DNA of 55,209 bases from SYIM01 sp041182885 (GTDB lineage Bacteria > Pseudomonadota > Gammaproteobacteria > Burkholderiales > Burkholderiaceae_E): NCBI GenBank assembly GCA_049423065.1, contig JBMSQB010000020.1, positions 1 to 55,209 on the forward strand, in the 5' to 3' direction. The translations under genes were made by a program, and so were the position numbers. Shown piece after piece: positions 42,696-50,901 of this stretch (positions within the stretch are counted from its first letter, which is position 1; each line of letters starts with the position of its first letter). Below the pieces are notes generated by a model. The model worked only from the letters and a program-made list of their open reading frames with translations, made no database searches and was not told the DNA's origin.

Positions 42696-44336
42696 TTAGC
42701 GGCCAGGCGGCAGGCGCCTGCGGTTCTGATAATCGATCCAGCTTGCAACGGCCTCGCTCCGGTCAGGCGCCTGGTTGAGCGCCTGTGGCGGACGTTCGCG
42801 GAAACGGTCGGTGGGTCGCGATCCGTGTACACCGATCACCTTGGCCACCAGCGCGGTGCCATCAATCATTCCTTCCGCCTGCACCAGCATGCCGGTCTTC
42901 AGCGCGCCGGCGCCAGTGGCCAGCGCCTGGCCTGCAAAGACGGTGCTGTCGGTCCAGCGGACGGTGCGGGTCTGTCCGGCAGGATCGGTGAGCGTCAACG
43001 ACCTGGCAACGAGATCAATGGCGGCAACCGCGCCGCCCGCATGCCCGGCCACCGGCCGCCCCACGACTGGCGCCTCGCAGCGCAGCTCGTCTGCCAGCAC
43101 AACATCGGTGCCAGCCTGCATGACCGCGCTCACGATCACCTGGGACCCGTCGACCAGCTGGGCGCAGCCGGTGCGACTCGCAGCCAGCACATTCGACGCA
43201 TCCACCGGCACGTCACGAACGATGAAGATATTCTGGTCGACCAGCCCCGTGACCGGACCCAACAGCCTGACACGCGCCAGATCGGTGGCTGAATTGGCCT
43301 GCCTGACGGTGATTTGCGCCGCATCAATGGCACCATCTTCGGCCAGGGTGCCAGCCACCCTGACCCAGGAACCGTTGTTGACCACCGCACCCGTTGGCTC
43401 AGGCGCAACCGTTCCGATTCGCACCAGCGCACCGTCCAGCTGGAATGTACCCGCCGCAGCGTTAAACCCACTCACCAGCCCTCCCAGCTGCACGCGGGTG
43501 GCAACGGGCAATCCGTCCCGGTCGGCCCCGATGCGAACCGCCGCTGCAGTGAGCACATTTCCCACCACACCGGCAGTTGCACCATGCACCTGCACCGCCA
43601 CGCCTGCTGCCAGACGCTCCGCAGGCCTGACCTTGCCGGCGGCAAGCGCAGCCGCGTAGTCCACCGTGAGTGCGCCAACCTGGAAGGTCTTTGCGGCATC
43701 GGTATTCACCAGATTGGAGACCACCCCGCTTACCCGCACCGCACCAATGGCTGCGCGCTTGTCGATGCGCGTGGCGCGAACCACCCACTGCCCACCGCTC
43801 AGCACCGGACTGCCATGCACCTCGGCAAAATCGCCCGCCTGCACGTCGGTGAGACTGCTGTACCGCGTGGACGGATCCGCGCCGTCGCCACCAAATTGCG
43901 TGAGCGACCCCACCGCGGCATCGAGGTTGATCAGCACCGCCTGCCCAGCCACCTGAAGCGCACCCGCAGCGGCGTCAACCGACACAACCTGACCGATCAC
44001 GGCAGCGTCAACCACCAGCTTCGAGACCTTGCCCGTGCCGTCGTGCGTGGCGCGCAGACGCTGACCGATCTGCAGCGCCACGGGCCGGGTGGAACCATCA
44101 GCCTGCTCCGTGACCGCGCCGGCGTCGCTGTCGTCGAGCCGGACACCATCGACATAAACCGAGCCGAATCCGGTCACCACGCCGCTTGCAACCTGCAGGG
44201 TTGCTGCCTGAAGCGGGCTGTCTGATGACGTCAAGGGCGCAGTCGCCGGACTGCCGCCGGAGCCGCCGCCGCAACCGGCCATTGCGAGGGGAAGTGCAGC
44301 CAGGGCTGCGAGAAGAATCTGTCTTGTCTGAAGCAC
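42696..44336 (-). CDS. DUF5666-repeat lipoprotein
   Basis: This is a 546-residue predicted lipoprotein. The N terminus has a short signal sequence and a lipobox-like AMAGC followed by GGGSGGS. The remainder consists of about six repeated small beta-barrel units of DUF5666 type, each with a pattern like VSGVVSNL...FQVGALTVDY...VQVHGATAG. The last 45 residues are basic and Pro-rich. No function is established for the family; such proteins are probably surface or periplasmic. The start is a GTG with GGAGG 5-6 bases before it; an upstream ATG at 44429 falls in the promoter. It has its own promoter and terminator, so it is a monocistronic gene. Confidence 0.78.
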   Translation of the reverse strand: MLQTRQILLAALAALPLAMAGCGGGSGGSPATAPLTSSDSPLQAATLQVASGVVTGFGSVYVDGVRLDDSDAGAVTEQADGSTRPVALQIGQRLRATHDGTGKVSKLVVDAAVIGQVVSVDAAAGALQVAGQAVLINLDAAVGSLTQFGGDGADPSTRYSSLTDVQAGDFAEVHGSPVLSGGQWVVRATRIDKRAAIGAVRVSGVVSNLVNTDAAKTFQVGALTVDYAAALAAGKVRPAERLAAGVAVQVHGATAGVVGNVLTAAAVRIGADRDGLPVATRVQLGGLVSGFNAAAGTFQLDGALVRIGTVAPEPTGAVVNNGSWVRVAGTLAEDGAIDAAQITVRQANSATDLARVRLLGPVTGLVDQNIFIVRDVPVDASNVLAASRTGCAQLVDGSQVIVSAVMQAGTDVVLADELRCEAPVVGRPVAGHAGGAVAAIDLVARSLTLTDPAGQTRTVRWTDSTVFAGQALATGAGALKTGMLVQAEGMIDGTALVAKVIGVHGSRPTDRFRERPPQALNQAPDRSEAVASWIDYQNRRRLPPGR

Positions 44337-44400
44337 AGCGACCTCCGTGGGTGGGATGCTGACCAATGAGTCATTGCGGATAACCAAACCAACGGAAGTG

Positions 44401-44429
44401 AGTATATATGGGATATTTTCCCATTTCAA
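44401..44429 (-). promoter_or_regulatory. Sigma-70 promoter of the lipoprotein gene with palindromic spacer
   Basis: On the minus strand TTGAAA (44429-44424) and TATACT (44406-44401) are exactly 17 bp apart, each one mismatch from consensus. The spacer is almost wholly occupied by the perfect inverted repeat ATGGGA-TATTT-TCCCAT (44408-44424). Transcription would start near 44394, 58 nt before the GTG start. A repressor bound here would block polymerase directly. The segment is AT-rich against a GC-rich background. Confidence 0.7.
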
Positions 44430-44485
44430 GCTGAATCATTGAATCAGCCAGAATGCCAATGAGCCACTCATCCAGGACGCCAGCC

Positions 44486-44878
44486 ATGATCGACCGAATC
44501 GACCATCTTGTTCTCACCACGTCGCATCCCGAGGCGTGTATCGATTTCTATGTTCGGGTCCTGGGCATGACGCTGGAGCGCTTTCGTGGCGGAACCCCGC
44601 CGGTGGAGCGAATGGCTTTTCGCTTCGGTCGACAGAAAATCAACCTGCATGTAAAGGGCGCCGAATTCGAACCCAGGGCGCATCTGCCCGTTCCGGGATC
44701 GATCGATGTCTGTCTGATCGCCGACCGCCCGCTTGAGCGGGTGATCGAACACCTGAAAGCGGTGCAATGGCCCGTCATCGAGGGGCCTGTGCAACGAACC
44801 GGCGCAACCGGCCCGATTCGGTCGGTCTACCTGCGCGACCCCGACCTCAATCTGATCGAGATCAGCGAATATCTGTAG
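44486..44878 (+). CDS. VOC-superfamily (glyoxalase/bleomycin-resistance fold) protein
   Basis: This is a 130-residue vicinal-oxygen-chelate protein. The opening IDRIDHLVLTTSHPEACIDFY, then VLGM and a second-half repeat ending SVYLRDPDLNLIEISEYL are typical, with H8 and the late Glu as candidate metal ligands. Members include lyases, dioxygenases and resistance proteins, so no reaction is assigned. I chose the ATG at 44486, which has AGGA upstream; one at 44453 would add eleven residues. It is divergent from the lipoprotein gene and convergent with the GNAT gene. Confidence 0.88.
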   Translation: MIDRIDHLVLTTSHPEACIDFYVRVLGMTLERFRGGTPPVERMAFRFGRQKINLHVKGAEFEPRAHLPVPGSIDVCLIADRPLERVIEHLKAVQWPVIEGPVQRTGATGPIRSVYLRDPDLNLIEISEYL

Positions 44879-44908
44879 CCGGGCCCGCTGACTGAGGCAA
44901 CACACGCC

Positions 44909-45187
44909 TCACCGCTCGAGCAGATCTGCCACCTCCGGATGGCGCCGCGCCCAGGCCCGGACGTAAGAGCAGCTGGGACGAACCGTGAGCGCGTGATGAC
45001 GCGCGTGCTCGAACACCGCCGCAACCAGTTTCGAGGCGAGGCCCCGTCCTTCCAGGGCCGGCGGCACTTCGGTGTGATGAACATTCATCACCGCGCCATC
45101 GAGGCGGTAGTCGGCTCGGCACAGCCAGCCCTCCACCCTCAGTTCGAACCGGCCCGCCTGGGCATTGTGTGTCACCGCATCAACCAT
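44909..45187 (-). CDS. Small GNAT-type N-acetyltransferase (YjdJ/COG2388-like)
   Basis: This is a 92-residue protein containing a minimal acetyl-CoA binding core. It reads YRLDGAVMNVHHTEVPPALEGRGLASKLV, with the GRGLA acetyl-CoA loop, and then the SCSYVRAWARRHPE motif at the C terminus. This short group of GNAT-like proteins is widespread and poorly characterised. The ATG at 45187 begins the fold. It lies 57 bp upstream of ispF on the same strand but is probably not functionally linked. Confidence 0.85.
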   Translation of the reverse strand: MVDAVTHNAQAGRFELRVEGWLCRADYRLDGAVMNVHHTEVPPALEGRGLASKLVAAVFEHARHHALTVRPSCSYVRAWARRHPEVADLLER

Positions 45188-45244
45188 GATTGCCGGCCTC
45201 CCCCGCCTTGAACGCGCCGCTGTGGATGCGAACCTTCATGGTCG

Positions 45245-45721
45245 TCAATCCACCAGCAGCGCCACGGCATGCGCGGAAATTCCCTCGCCGCGCCCCTCGA
45301 AACCGAGGCGCTCGGTGGTGCGCGCCTTCACGTTGACCTGCCCGACCCCGATACCGATCGCCCTGGCCAGGCGCGCATTCATTTCATCGATGTGCGGGGC
45401 CATTCTGGGCGCCTGCGCAACGATGGTGGCATCCACGTTTCCGACCGAATAACCCGCCTCCCTCACCCGCCGAACGGCCTCTGCGAGCAGCACCAGACTG
45501 TCGGCACCCGCGAAGCGGGCATCGGTATCGGGAAAGTGGCGGCCAATGTCACCCAGACCGGCCGCGCCCAACAACGCATCGGTAACTGCATGCGCCAGCA
45601 CATCAGCGTCGGAGTGGCCCAGCAGGCCGCGCTCATAAGGGATCTCGACCCCCCCCAGCACCAGTCTGCGGCCCGGCACCAAAGCGTGCACATCAAAGCC
45701 CTGTCCGATTCGAAACCCCAT
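45245..45721 (-). CDS. ispF: 2-C-methyl-D-erythritol 2,4-cyclodiphosphate synthase
   Basis: This is a 158-residue cytoplasmic trimer-forming enzyme of the MEP isoprenoid pathway. It converts CDP-methylerythritol phosphate to the cyclic diphosphate with release of CMP. GQGFDVHAL at the N terminus provides zinc-binding Asp and His, LLGHSDADVLAHAVTDALLG supplies the third His and catalytic Asp, and KARTTERLGFEGRGEGI closes the fold. The length is standard. It begins 2 bp after the ispD stop, the usual ispDF arrangement. Confidence 0.98.
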   Translation of the reverse strand: MGFRIGQGFDVHALVPGRRLVLGGVEIPYERGLLGHSDADVLAHAVTDALLGAAGLGDIGRHFPDTDARFAGADSLVLLAEAVRRVREAGYSVGNVDATIVAQAPRMAPHIDEMNARLARAIGIGVGQVNVKARTTERLGFEGRGEGISAHAVALLVD

Positions 45722-45723
45722 GG

Positions 45724-46440
45724 TCAGTCTCCCAGCAGTCTGCGCATCAGATCGAGGTCGTCAGGCGTGGTGACCTTGAAGTTCATCCGGTCGCCCGCGA
45801 CCAACCGTACCGGTTCCCCGGCCGCCTCCATTGCTGACGCCTCGTCGGTGACCTCGGGGAATCGGGCAAGCGCCTGAGCGAGCGCCCCCAGTCGGAACAT
45901 CTGAGGCGTCTGGGCGAGCCACAGGCCTCGCCGGTCAACCGTGGCAGCCACGCGCTCGCCGATCATCCCGCCATCTTCGGGGTGCGCACGCTTGACCGTA
46001 TCGGCGACCGGCAAAGCGAGCAACCCGCCGCCAGCGCCGCCCGCCAGCGTGGCCTTCAACCGCTCGAGCGCAGCCAGCGACACGGCGGGACGCGCCGCAT
46101 CATGCACCAGCACCCAGTCATTCTGGCGCGCGCCGATGGAATCGAGCAGAAAGCTCACCCCGGCAAGCACGCTGTCACGACGCGTAGCCCCACCACGGGC
46201 CAGCACCTGGACCCGCGCATGCCCCGCAAGGAGGCGCGCCGCCTGCGCGTCACCGGGGGCCGCAACCACCACCACCTGCTCGATCCAGCGCGCGCACGAC
46301 AGCGCATCGACCGAGCGCTCGATCATGGTCTGGCCGCCCAGCAACAGATACTGTTTGGGCACCTGGGCCCCCAGTCGCGAGCCCGTGCCCCCCGCTGGCA
46401 CCACCGCCCAGTAGCGTTCTCTGTCGTCCAGCATGGTCAT
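45724..46440 (-). CDS. ispD: 2-C-methyl-D-erythritol 4-phosphate cytidylyltransferase
   Basis: This is a 238-residue enzyme that makes CDP-methylerythritol from MEP and CTP. The nucleotide-binding VPAGGTGSRLGAQVPKQYLLLGG is split over the first strand and loop; VHDAARPAV and the C-terminal VTTPDDLDLM motif complete the signature. The ATG at 46440 (a second ATG lies two codons on) has no clear Shine-Dalgarno. Only 26 bp separate it from the divergent mfd start, and a possible -10 (TAGAAT, 46463-46458) would give a leader of about 11 nt. Confidence 0.97.
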   Translation of the reverse strand: MTMLDDRERYWAVVPAGGTGSRLGAQVPKQYLLLGGQTMIERSVDALSCARWIEQVVVVAAPGDAQAARLLAGHARVQVLARGGATRRDSVLAGVSFLLDSIGARQNDWVLVHDAARPAVSLAALERLKATLAGGAGGGLLALPVADTVKRAHPEDGGMIGERVAATVDRRGLWLAQTPQMFRLGALAQALARFPEVTDEASAMEAAGEPVRLVAGDRMNFKVTTPDDLDLMRRLLGD

Positions 46441-46453
46441 TCGCGCGTAAAGC

Positions 46454-46463
46454 TAAAATTCTA
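46454..46463. promoter_or_regulatory. Overlapping opposed -10 elements between ispD and mfd
   Basis: TAAAATTCTA contains TAAAAT for the plus strand (46454-46459) and, on the minus strand, TAGAAT (46463-46458). Predicted starts are near 46466 for mfd and 46451 for ispD, about 15 bp apart. It occupies the middle of the 26-bp intergenic space. No -35 matches were found, so this rests on the -10 symmetry alone. Confidence 0.4.
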
Positions 46464-46466
46464 CGC

Positions 46467-49400
46467 TTGAACCCTCCGCACCTCGCCCCCACTCACCGGT
46501 CTGTCGCCCCCGCTGCCCTGCCGGCGCCGCCTCGTACCGGTCATATCTCGTCGCTACCCGCCTGTCATGGGTCGTCTGACGCAGCGCTGATTGCCGCGCT
46601 CGCCAGACGCGAGGCCGAGCACGGGCGGACGCTGCTGTTGGTGACGGCCTCGGCCGCCGATGCGCCCAGGCTGCGTGACGAGCTTGCATGGTTTGCGCCG
46701 ACCTTGCGGATCGCCCTGCTGCCTGATTGGGAGACGCTCCCCTGGGACGCATTTTCGCCGCACGACGACCTGATCTCCGAGCGACTGTCCACGCTTCATT
46801 CGCTCTCGGCGGGCGCACTCGATGTGGTGGTGACCGCCGCAACCACGGCGCTGCACAGGCTCGCCCCAGCCTCCTTTGTCGCTGCCCGGACCTTCCGCTT
46901 CAGAAAGGGCCAGAAACTCGACGAAGCCCGCCTTCGCGCCCAGCTCACGGCCGCGGGGTATGAGCATGTCAGCCAGGTCGTGCATCCTGGTGAATACTGC
47001 GTCCGCGGCGGCTTGATCGACCTCTACCCGATGGGCGCGACGCTGCCGTACCGGCTCGACCTGTTCGACGACGAACTCGAATCGATCCGCACCTTTGATC
47101 CCGACAGCCAGCGAAGCCTTTACGCCACCCAGGAGGTTCGTCTCCTGCCCGGGCGCGAGTTTCCGGTCGACGACGAGGCGCGCAACGCCTTTCGGGCGCG
47201 CTGGCGCGAACGTTTCGAAGGCGATCCGTCGCGAAGCCCCATCTACCGCGACATCGCCAACGGCGTATTGGCGCCAGGCATCGAATACTGGATGCCGCTC
47301 TTTCACGGCACCATGGCCACCGTCTTCGACTATCTGCGCGACAACTCACTTGTGCTCACGCATGGCGATGTCGAACAGTCCGCCGCGCGCTTTCTGCTCG
47401 ATGCCGGCCAGCGGCACCGTTTTCTCGCGCACGACCCGGAGCGGCCGCTGCTCTCGCCGGCCGAACTCTTCATCACGGTTGACGACTTCTTCGCGCTCGC
47501 CAGAAGGCTTGGGCGCTGGACCATGCCCCGCATCACAAGCGGGCAGTCGCCAACCGAGGATGCCGCCGTTGCCACCCCCGTCGAGGCGAACGCCGCCCCG
47601 GGCAGCCCGGATCCGCAGCGCGAGCGCTATGCCGCACCCCTGCCCCACCTGGAAGTCAACCGCCGCGCCGAGCGCCCGCTCGGACGTCTGGTGGACTGGC
47701 TGGATGGCACCCTGGGCCGCACGCTGATTGTTGCCGAGTCGCCCGGCCGCCGCGAAAGCATCGCCGAGCTCCTGCAGCAGGAAGGTATCGATGCGCCGGT
47801 CGTTGAAAGCTGGCAGCAGTTCACCGAACAATCGCTTGCCTCGGCACTGGTGGTCGGCCCGCTACAGGAAGGCTTCTCGCTCGCCGACGGCACCCTTGCG
47901 GTCATCACCGAGGGCGAACTCTTCGCAGGCACGGCACGACGCTCCAGGCGCGGACGACGCGAAAGCGCAACGAATGTCGACTCGCTGATCCGCGATCTCG
48001 CCGAATTGAAAATCGGCGATCCAGTGGTGCATGTTCAACATGGCATCGGCCGCTACCAGGGCCTGGTCACCATGGATCTGGGCGATGGTCCCACCGAATT
48101 TCTGCACCTGGTGTATGCGGGCGAGGCAACACTCTACGTACCGGTTGCGCAGCTTCATGTGATCGGTCGCTACAGCGGCGCAGCACCGGAGGACGCGCCA
48201 CTTCACCAGCTGGGCTCCGGCCAGTGGGAAAAGGCACGCGCCCGGGCCGCCCGCCATGCGCGTGACGCCGCGGCCGAGCTCCTTGATCTTTATGCCCGGC
48301 GGGCCGCTCGCGCCGGTCACGCTTTCGGCTTTGCCGCACGCGACTACGAGGCCTTTGCCGAAGGCTTTGGTTTCGAGGAAACGCCCGATCAGCTCGCAGC
48401 GATTCATGCCGTGGTGCAGGACCTGATCGCCGCGCGACCCATGGATCGGCTGGTCTGTGGCGATGTGGGCTTTGGCAAGACCGAGGTTGCGCTCCGGGCG
48501 GCCTTCATTGCTGCCGCCGATGGTCGGCAGGTGGCGGTGCTGTGCCCCACCACGCTTCTCGCCGAGCAGCATTTCCGCACCTTCTCCGACCGGTTTGCAG
48601 ACTTCCCGGTCCGATTGACCGAGCTCTCTCGGTTTCGTTCTGCCGCGGAGACCCGCGAGGCCATTGAGAAAATCAACCGCGGTGAGATCGACATCGTGAT
48701 CGGCACGCACAAGCTCCTGTCCGCCGATATCAAATTCAGAAATCTCGGGCTGGTGATCATCGACGAAGAACACCGGTTCGGCGTCCGCCAGAAAGAGGCG
48801 CTGAAAGCGCTGCGGGCCGAGGTCGACATCCTCACACTCACTGCCACGCCCATCCCGCGCACGCTCGCAATGAGCCTGGAAGGCATCCGCGATTTCTCCG
48901 TGATCGCAACCGCACCGCAGAAGCGTCTCGCCATCCGCACCTTCGTCCGGCGCGAGTCTGACGCCACCATCCGCGAGGCACTGCTGCGCGAGCTCAAGCG
49001 CGGTGGCCAGGCCTACTTTCTCCACAATGAAGTTGAAACCATCAACAACCGCCGTAACCGGCTCGCCGAACTCATGCCCGAAGCGCGCATCGAAGTCGCC
49101 CACGGGCAGATGCCCGAGCGTGAGCTCGAGCGCGTCATGCGCGATTTCCATCAACAGCGTTTCAATGTCCTGCTCTGCACCACCATCATCGAGACCGGCA
49201 TCGATGTGCCCGCCGCCAATACCATTGTGATTCATCGTGCCGATCGCTTCGGCCTCGCACAGCTCCACCAGTTGCGCGGACGCGTGGGTCGCTCACACCA
49301 TCAGGCCTACGCCTATCTGCTCATTCCCGACGAATCGGCCATCACCCGCGACGCGAGCAAGCGGCTGGATGCGATTCAGGCGATGGAAGAGCTCGGTTCC

Positions 49401-50042
49401 GGTTTTTATCTCGCCATGCACGATCTCGAGATCCGCGGCGCAGGCGAGGTGCTGGGCGATTCGCAATCCGGCGAAATGCAACAGGTGGGTTTCTCGATGT
49501 ACACCGACATGCTCACCGAGGCCGTACGCGCGCTGAAAGAAGGCCGCGACCCCGACCCCGGTGCGCCACTCGCAGCCACCACCGAAATCAAGCTCCATGT
49601 CCCGGCGCTGCTGCCCGCCGATTATTGTGCCGACGTGCACGAGCGACTGAGCCTCTACAAACGGCTTGCTGGCGCTGACAGCGACGACAGGCTGCGTGAA
49701 TTGCAGGAAGAATTGATCGACCGCTTCGGCAAATTGCCTGAACCCGCCGTGGCCTTGTTTGAGACCCATCGGCTCAGAATCGCCTGCAAACCACTTGGCA
49801 TCATCAAGATCGACGCCGCTTCCGAGGCGGTCGTGGTTCAGTTCACCGAACGGCCACCGATCGATCCAGGCCAGATCATCGGACTCATCCAGCGCCGTCG
49901 TGACGCGCGAATGAGCGGCCAGGACCGTATCCGCTTCACGCTCGCCACGCCCGATCTCAAATCGCGGGTACGTGCAATTCGTGACATCCTGACGGGTCTG
50001 GCCACGCCCGTGCCGCCTCCGCCGGGCAAAAAGAAATCGTGA
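46467..50042 (+). CDS. mfd: Transcription-repair coupling factor
   Basis: This is a 1191-residue DNA translocase that removes RNA polymerase stalled at lesions and recruits UvrA. N-terminal UvrB-like domains occupy about the first 350 residues. The CarD-like RNA-polymerase-interacting domain starts near residue 513 (KIGDPVVHVQHGIGRYQG). The RecG-like motor has GDVGFGKTE (about 665) and DEEHRFG (about 763), and the TRCF domain forms the C terminus. The start is taken as TTG 46467: no in-frame ATG or GTG precedes the conserved region and the frame gives the normal family length. No Shine-Dalgarno is seen. The stop overlaps the serB GTG by 4 bp. Confidence 0.95.
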   Translation: MNPPHLAPTHRSVAPAALPAPPRTGHISSLPACHGSSDAALIAALARREAEHGRTLLLVTASAADAPRLRDELAWFAPTLRIALLPDWETLPWDAFSPHDDLISERLSTLHSLSAGALDVVVTAATTALHRLAPASFVAARTFRFRKGQKLDEARLRAQLTAAGYEHVSQVVHPGEYCVRGGLIDLYPMGATLPYRLDLFDDELESIRTFDPDSQRSLYATQEVRLLPGREFPVDDEARNAFRARWRERFEGDPSRSPIYRDIANGVLAPGIEYWMPLFHGTMATVFDYLRDNSLVLTHGDVEQSAARFLLDAGQRHRFLAHDPERPLLSPAELFITVDDFFALARRLGRWTMPRITSGQSPTEDAAVATPVEANAAPGSPDPQRERYAAPLPHLEVNRRAERPLGRLVDWLDGTLGRTLIVAESPGRRESIAELLQQEGIDAPVVESWQQFTEQSLASALVVGPLQEGFSLADGTLAVITEGELFAGTARRSRRGRRESATNVDSLIRDLAELKIGDPVVHVQHGIGRYQGLVTMDLGDGPTEFLHLVYAGEATLYVPVAQLHVIGRYSGAAPEDAPLHQLGSGQWEKARARAARHARDAAAELLDLYARRAARAGHAFGFAARDYEAFAEGFGFEETPDQLAAIHAVVQDLIAARPMDRLVCGDVGFGKTEVALRAAFIAAADGRQVAVLCPTTLLAEQHFRTFSDRFADFPVRLTELSRFRSAAETREAIEKINRGEIDIVIGTHKLLSADIKFRNLGLVIIDEEHRFGVRQKEALKALRAEVDILTLTATPIPRTLAMSLEGIRDFSVIATAPQKRLAIRTFVRRESDATIREALLRELKRGGQAYFLHNEVETINNRRNRLAELMPEARIEVAHGQMPERELERVMRDFHQQRFNVLLCTTIIETGIDVPAANTIVIHRADRFGLAQLHQLRGRVGRSHHQAYAYLLIPDESAITRDASKRLDAIQAMEELGSGFYLAMHDLEIRGAGEVLGDSQSGEMQQVGFSMYTDMLTEAVRALKEGRDPDPGAPLAATTEIKLHVPALLPADYCADVHERLSLYKRLAGADSDDRLRELQEELIDRFGKLPEPAVALFETHRLRIACKPLGIIKIDAASEAVVVQFTERPPIDPGQIIGLIQRRRDARMSGQDRIRFTLATPDLKSRVRAIRDILTGLATPVPPPPGKKKS

Positions 50043-50884
50043 GCACGCTGATCGTTCAGCACCCCTGCCTGTCGCGCATTGCGGTCGACGCATTCACCGC
50101 GCTCGCCGGACACCCGCCCGATCTTTCAACCGACCGGCTCGCGCTCTGGCGCCGCGTATCCATCGAGGGCGAGACGCTTGAGGCCGCAGCCCAGGTCCAT
50201 CAGGTGGACGCCGAGATCGTGGCGCCCGATCTGCGACTCGACAGCTTCGGACTCGCCGCGTTCGACATGGACTCCACCCTCATCACCATCGAGTGCGTGG
50301 ATGAAATCGCGGATTTCGCCGGACGCAAGGCCGAGGTCGCCGCCATCACCGAAGCGGCGATGCGCGGTGAGATCAGCGACTATGACGAGAGTCTGAGACG
50401 TCGCGTGGCCCTGCTCGAAGGCCTGCCGGAGTCAGTGCTGCAGCGGGTCTGGGATGAGCGTGTCGAACTGAGCCCGGGCGCCGAGACACTGGTGCGACGG
50501 ATGAAGGCGAGTGGTCTGCAACTTCTCCTCGTGTCAGGCGGGTTCAGCTTCTTCACCGATCGGCTCGCGGCGCGGCTCGGCATTGCGCATGTTCATTCCA
50601 ATCGGCTCGAGGTCAGCCGCGGGAAACTGACCGGACACCTGGTGGGTCCGGTGATCAATGCCGCCGCCAAGCGGGTGGCGCTGGAACGCACGGCAGCACG
50701 GATCGGCTGCCCACTCGCCCGCACCATTGCGGTGGGAGACGGCGCCAACGATCTGCAGATGATGTCTGTGGCCGGGTTGTCGGTCGCTTACCGGGCCAAA
50801 CCGCTGGTTCGCAACGAAACCACTCACGCCATCAATCACGGCGGGCTCGATTCGCTCCTGGGTCTGTTCGAGGACACTCGCTGA
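50039..50884 (+). CDS. serB: Phosphoserine phosphatase
   Basis: This is a 281-residue haloacid-dehalogenase-family enzyme for the last step of serine synthesis. The nucleophile motif is FDMDSTLITIE, motif II is LLVSGGFSFF, and motif III/IV is GDGANDLQMM, all intact. A short N-terminal region of about 75 residues precedes the catalytic domain. The GTG start at 50039 overlaps the mfd stop (GTGA), indicating coupled translation. It converges with rimO across 17 bp. Confidence 0.96.
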   Translation: MSTLIVQHPCLSRIAVDAFTALAGHPPDLSTDRLALWRRVSIEGETLEAAAQVHQVDAEIVAPDLRLDSFGLAAFDMDSTLITIECVDEIADFAGRKAEVAAITEAAMRGEISDYDESLRRRVALLEGLPESVLQRVWDERVELSPGAETLVRRMKASGLQLLLVSGGFSFFTDRLAARLGIAHVHSNRLEVSRGKLTGHLVGPVINAAAKRVALERTAARIGCPLARTIAVGDGANDLQMMSVAGLSVAYRAKPLVRNETTHAINHGGLDSLLGLFEDTR

Positions 50885-50901
50885 GGGCAGCACACCCGGC
50901 C

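Noticed and set aside
47862..49268. Minus-strand frame of over 460 codons inside mfd
   Set aside because: It lies antisense to the conserved Mfd motor, without a ribosome-binding site or any domain.
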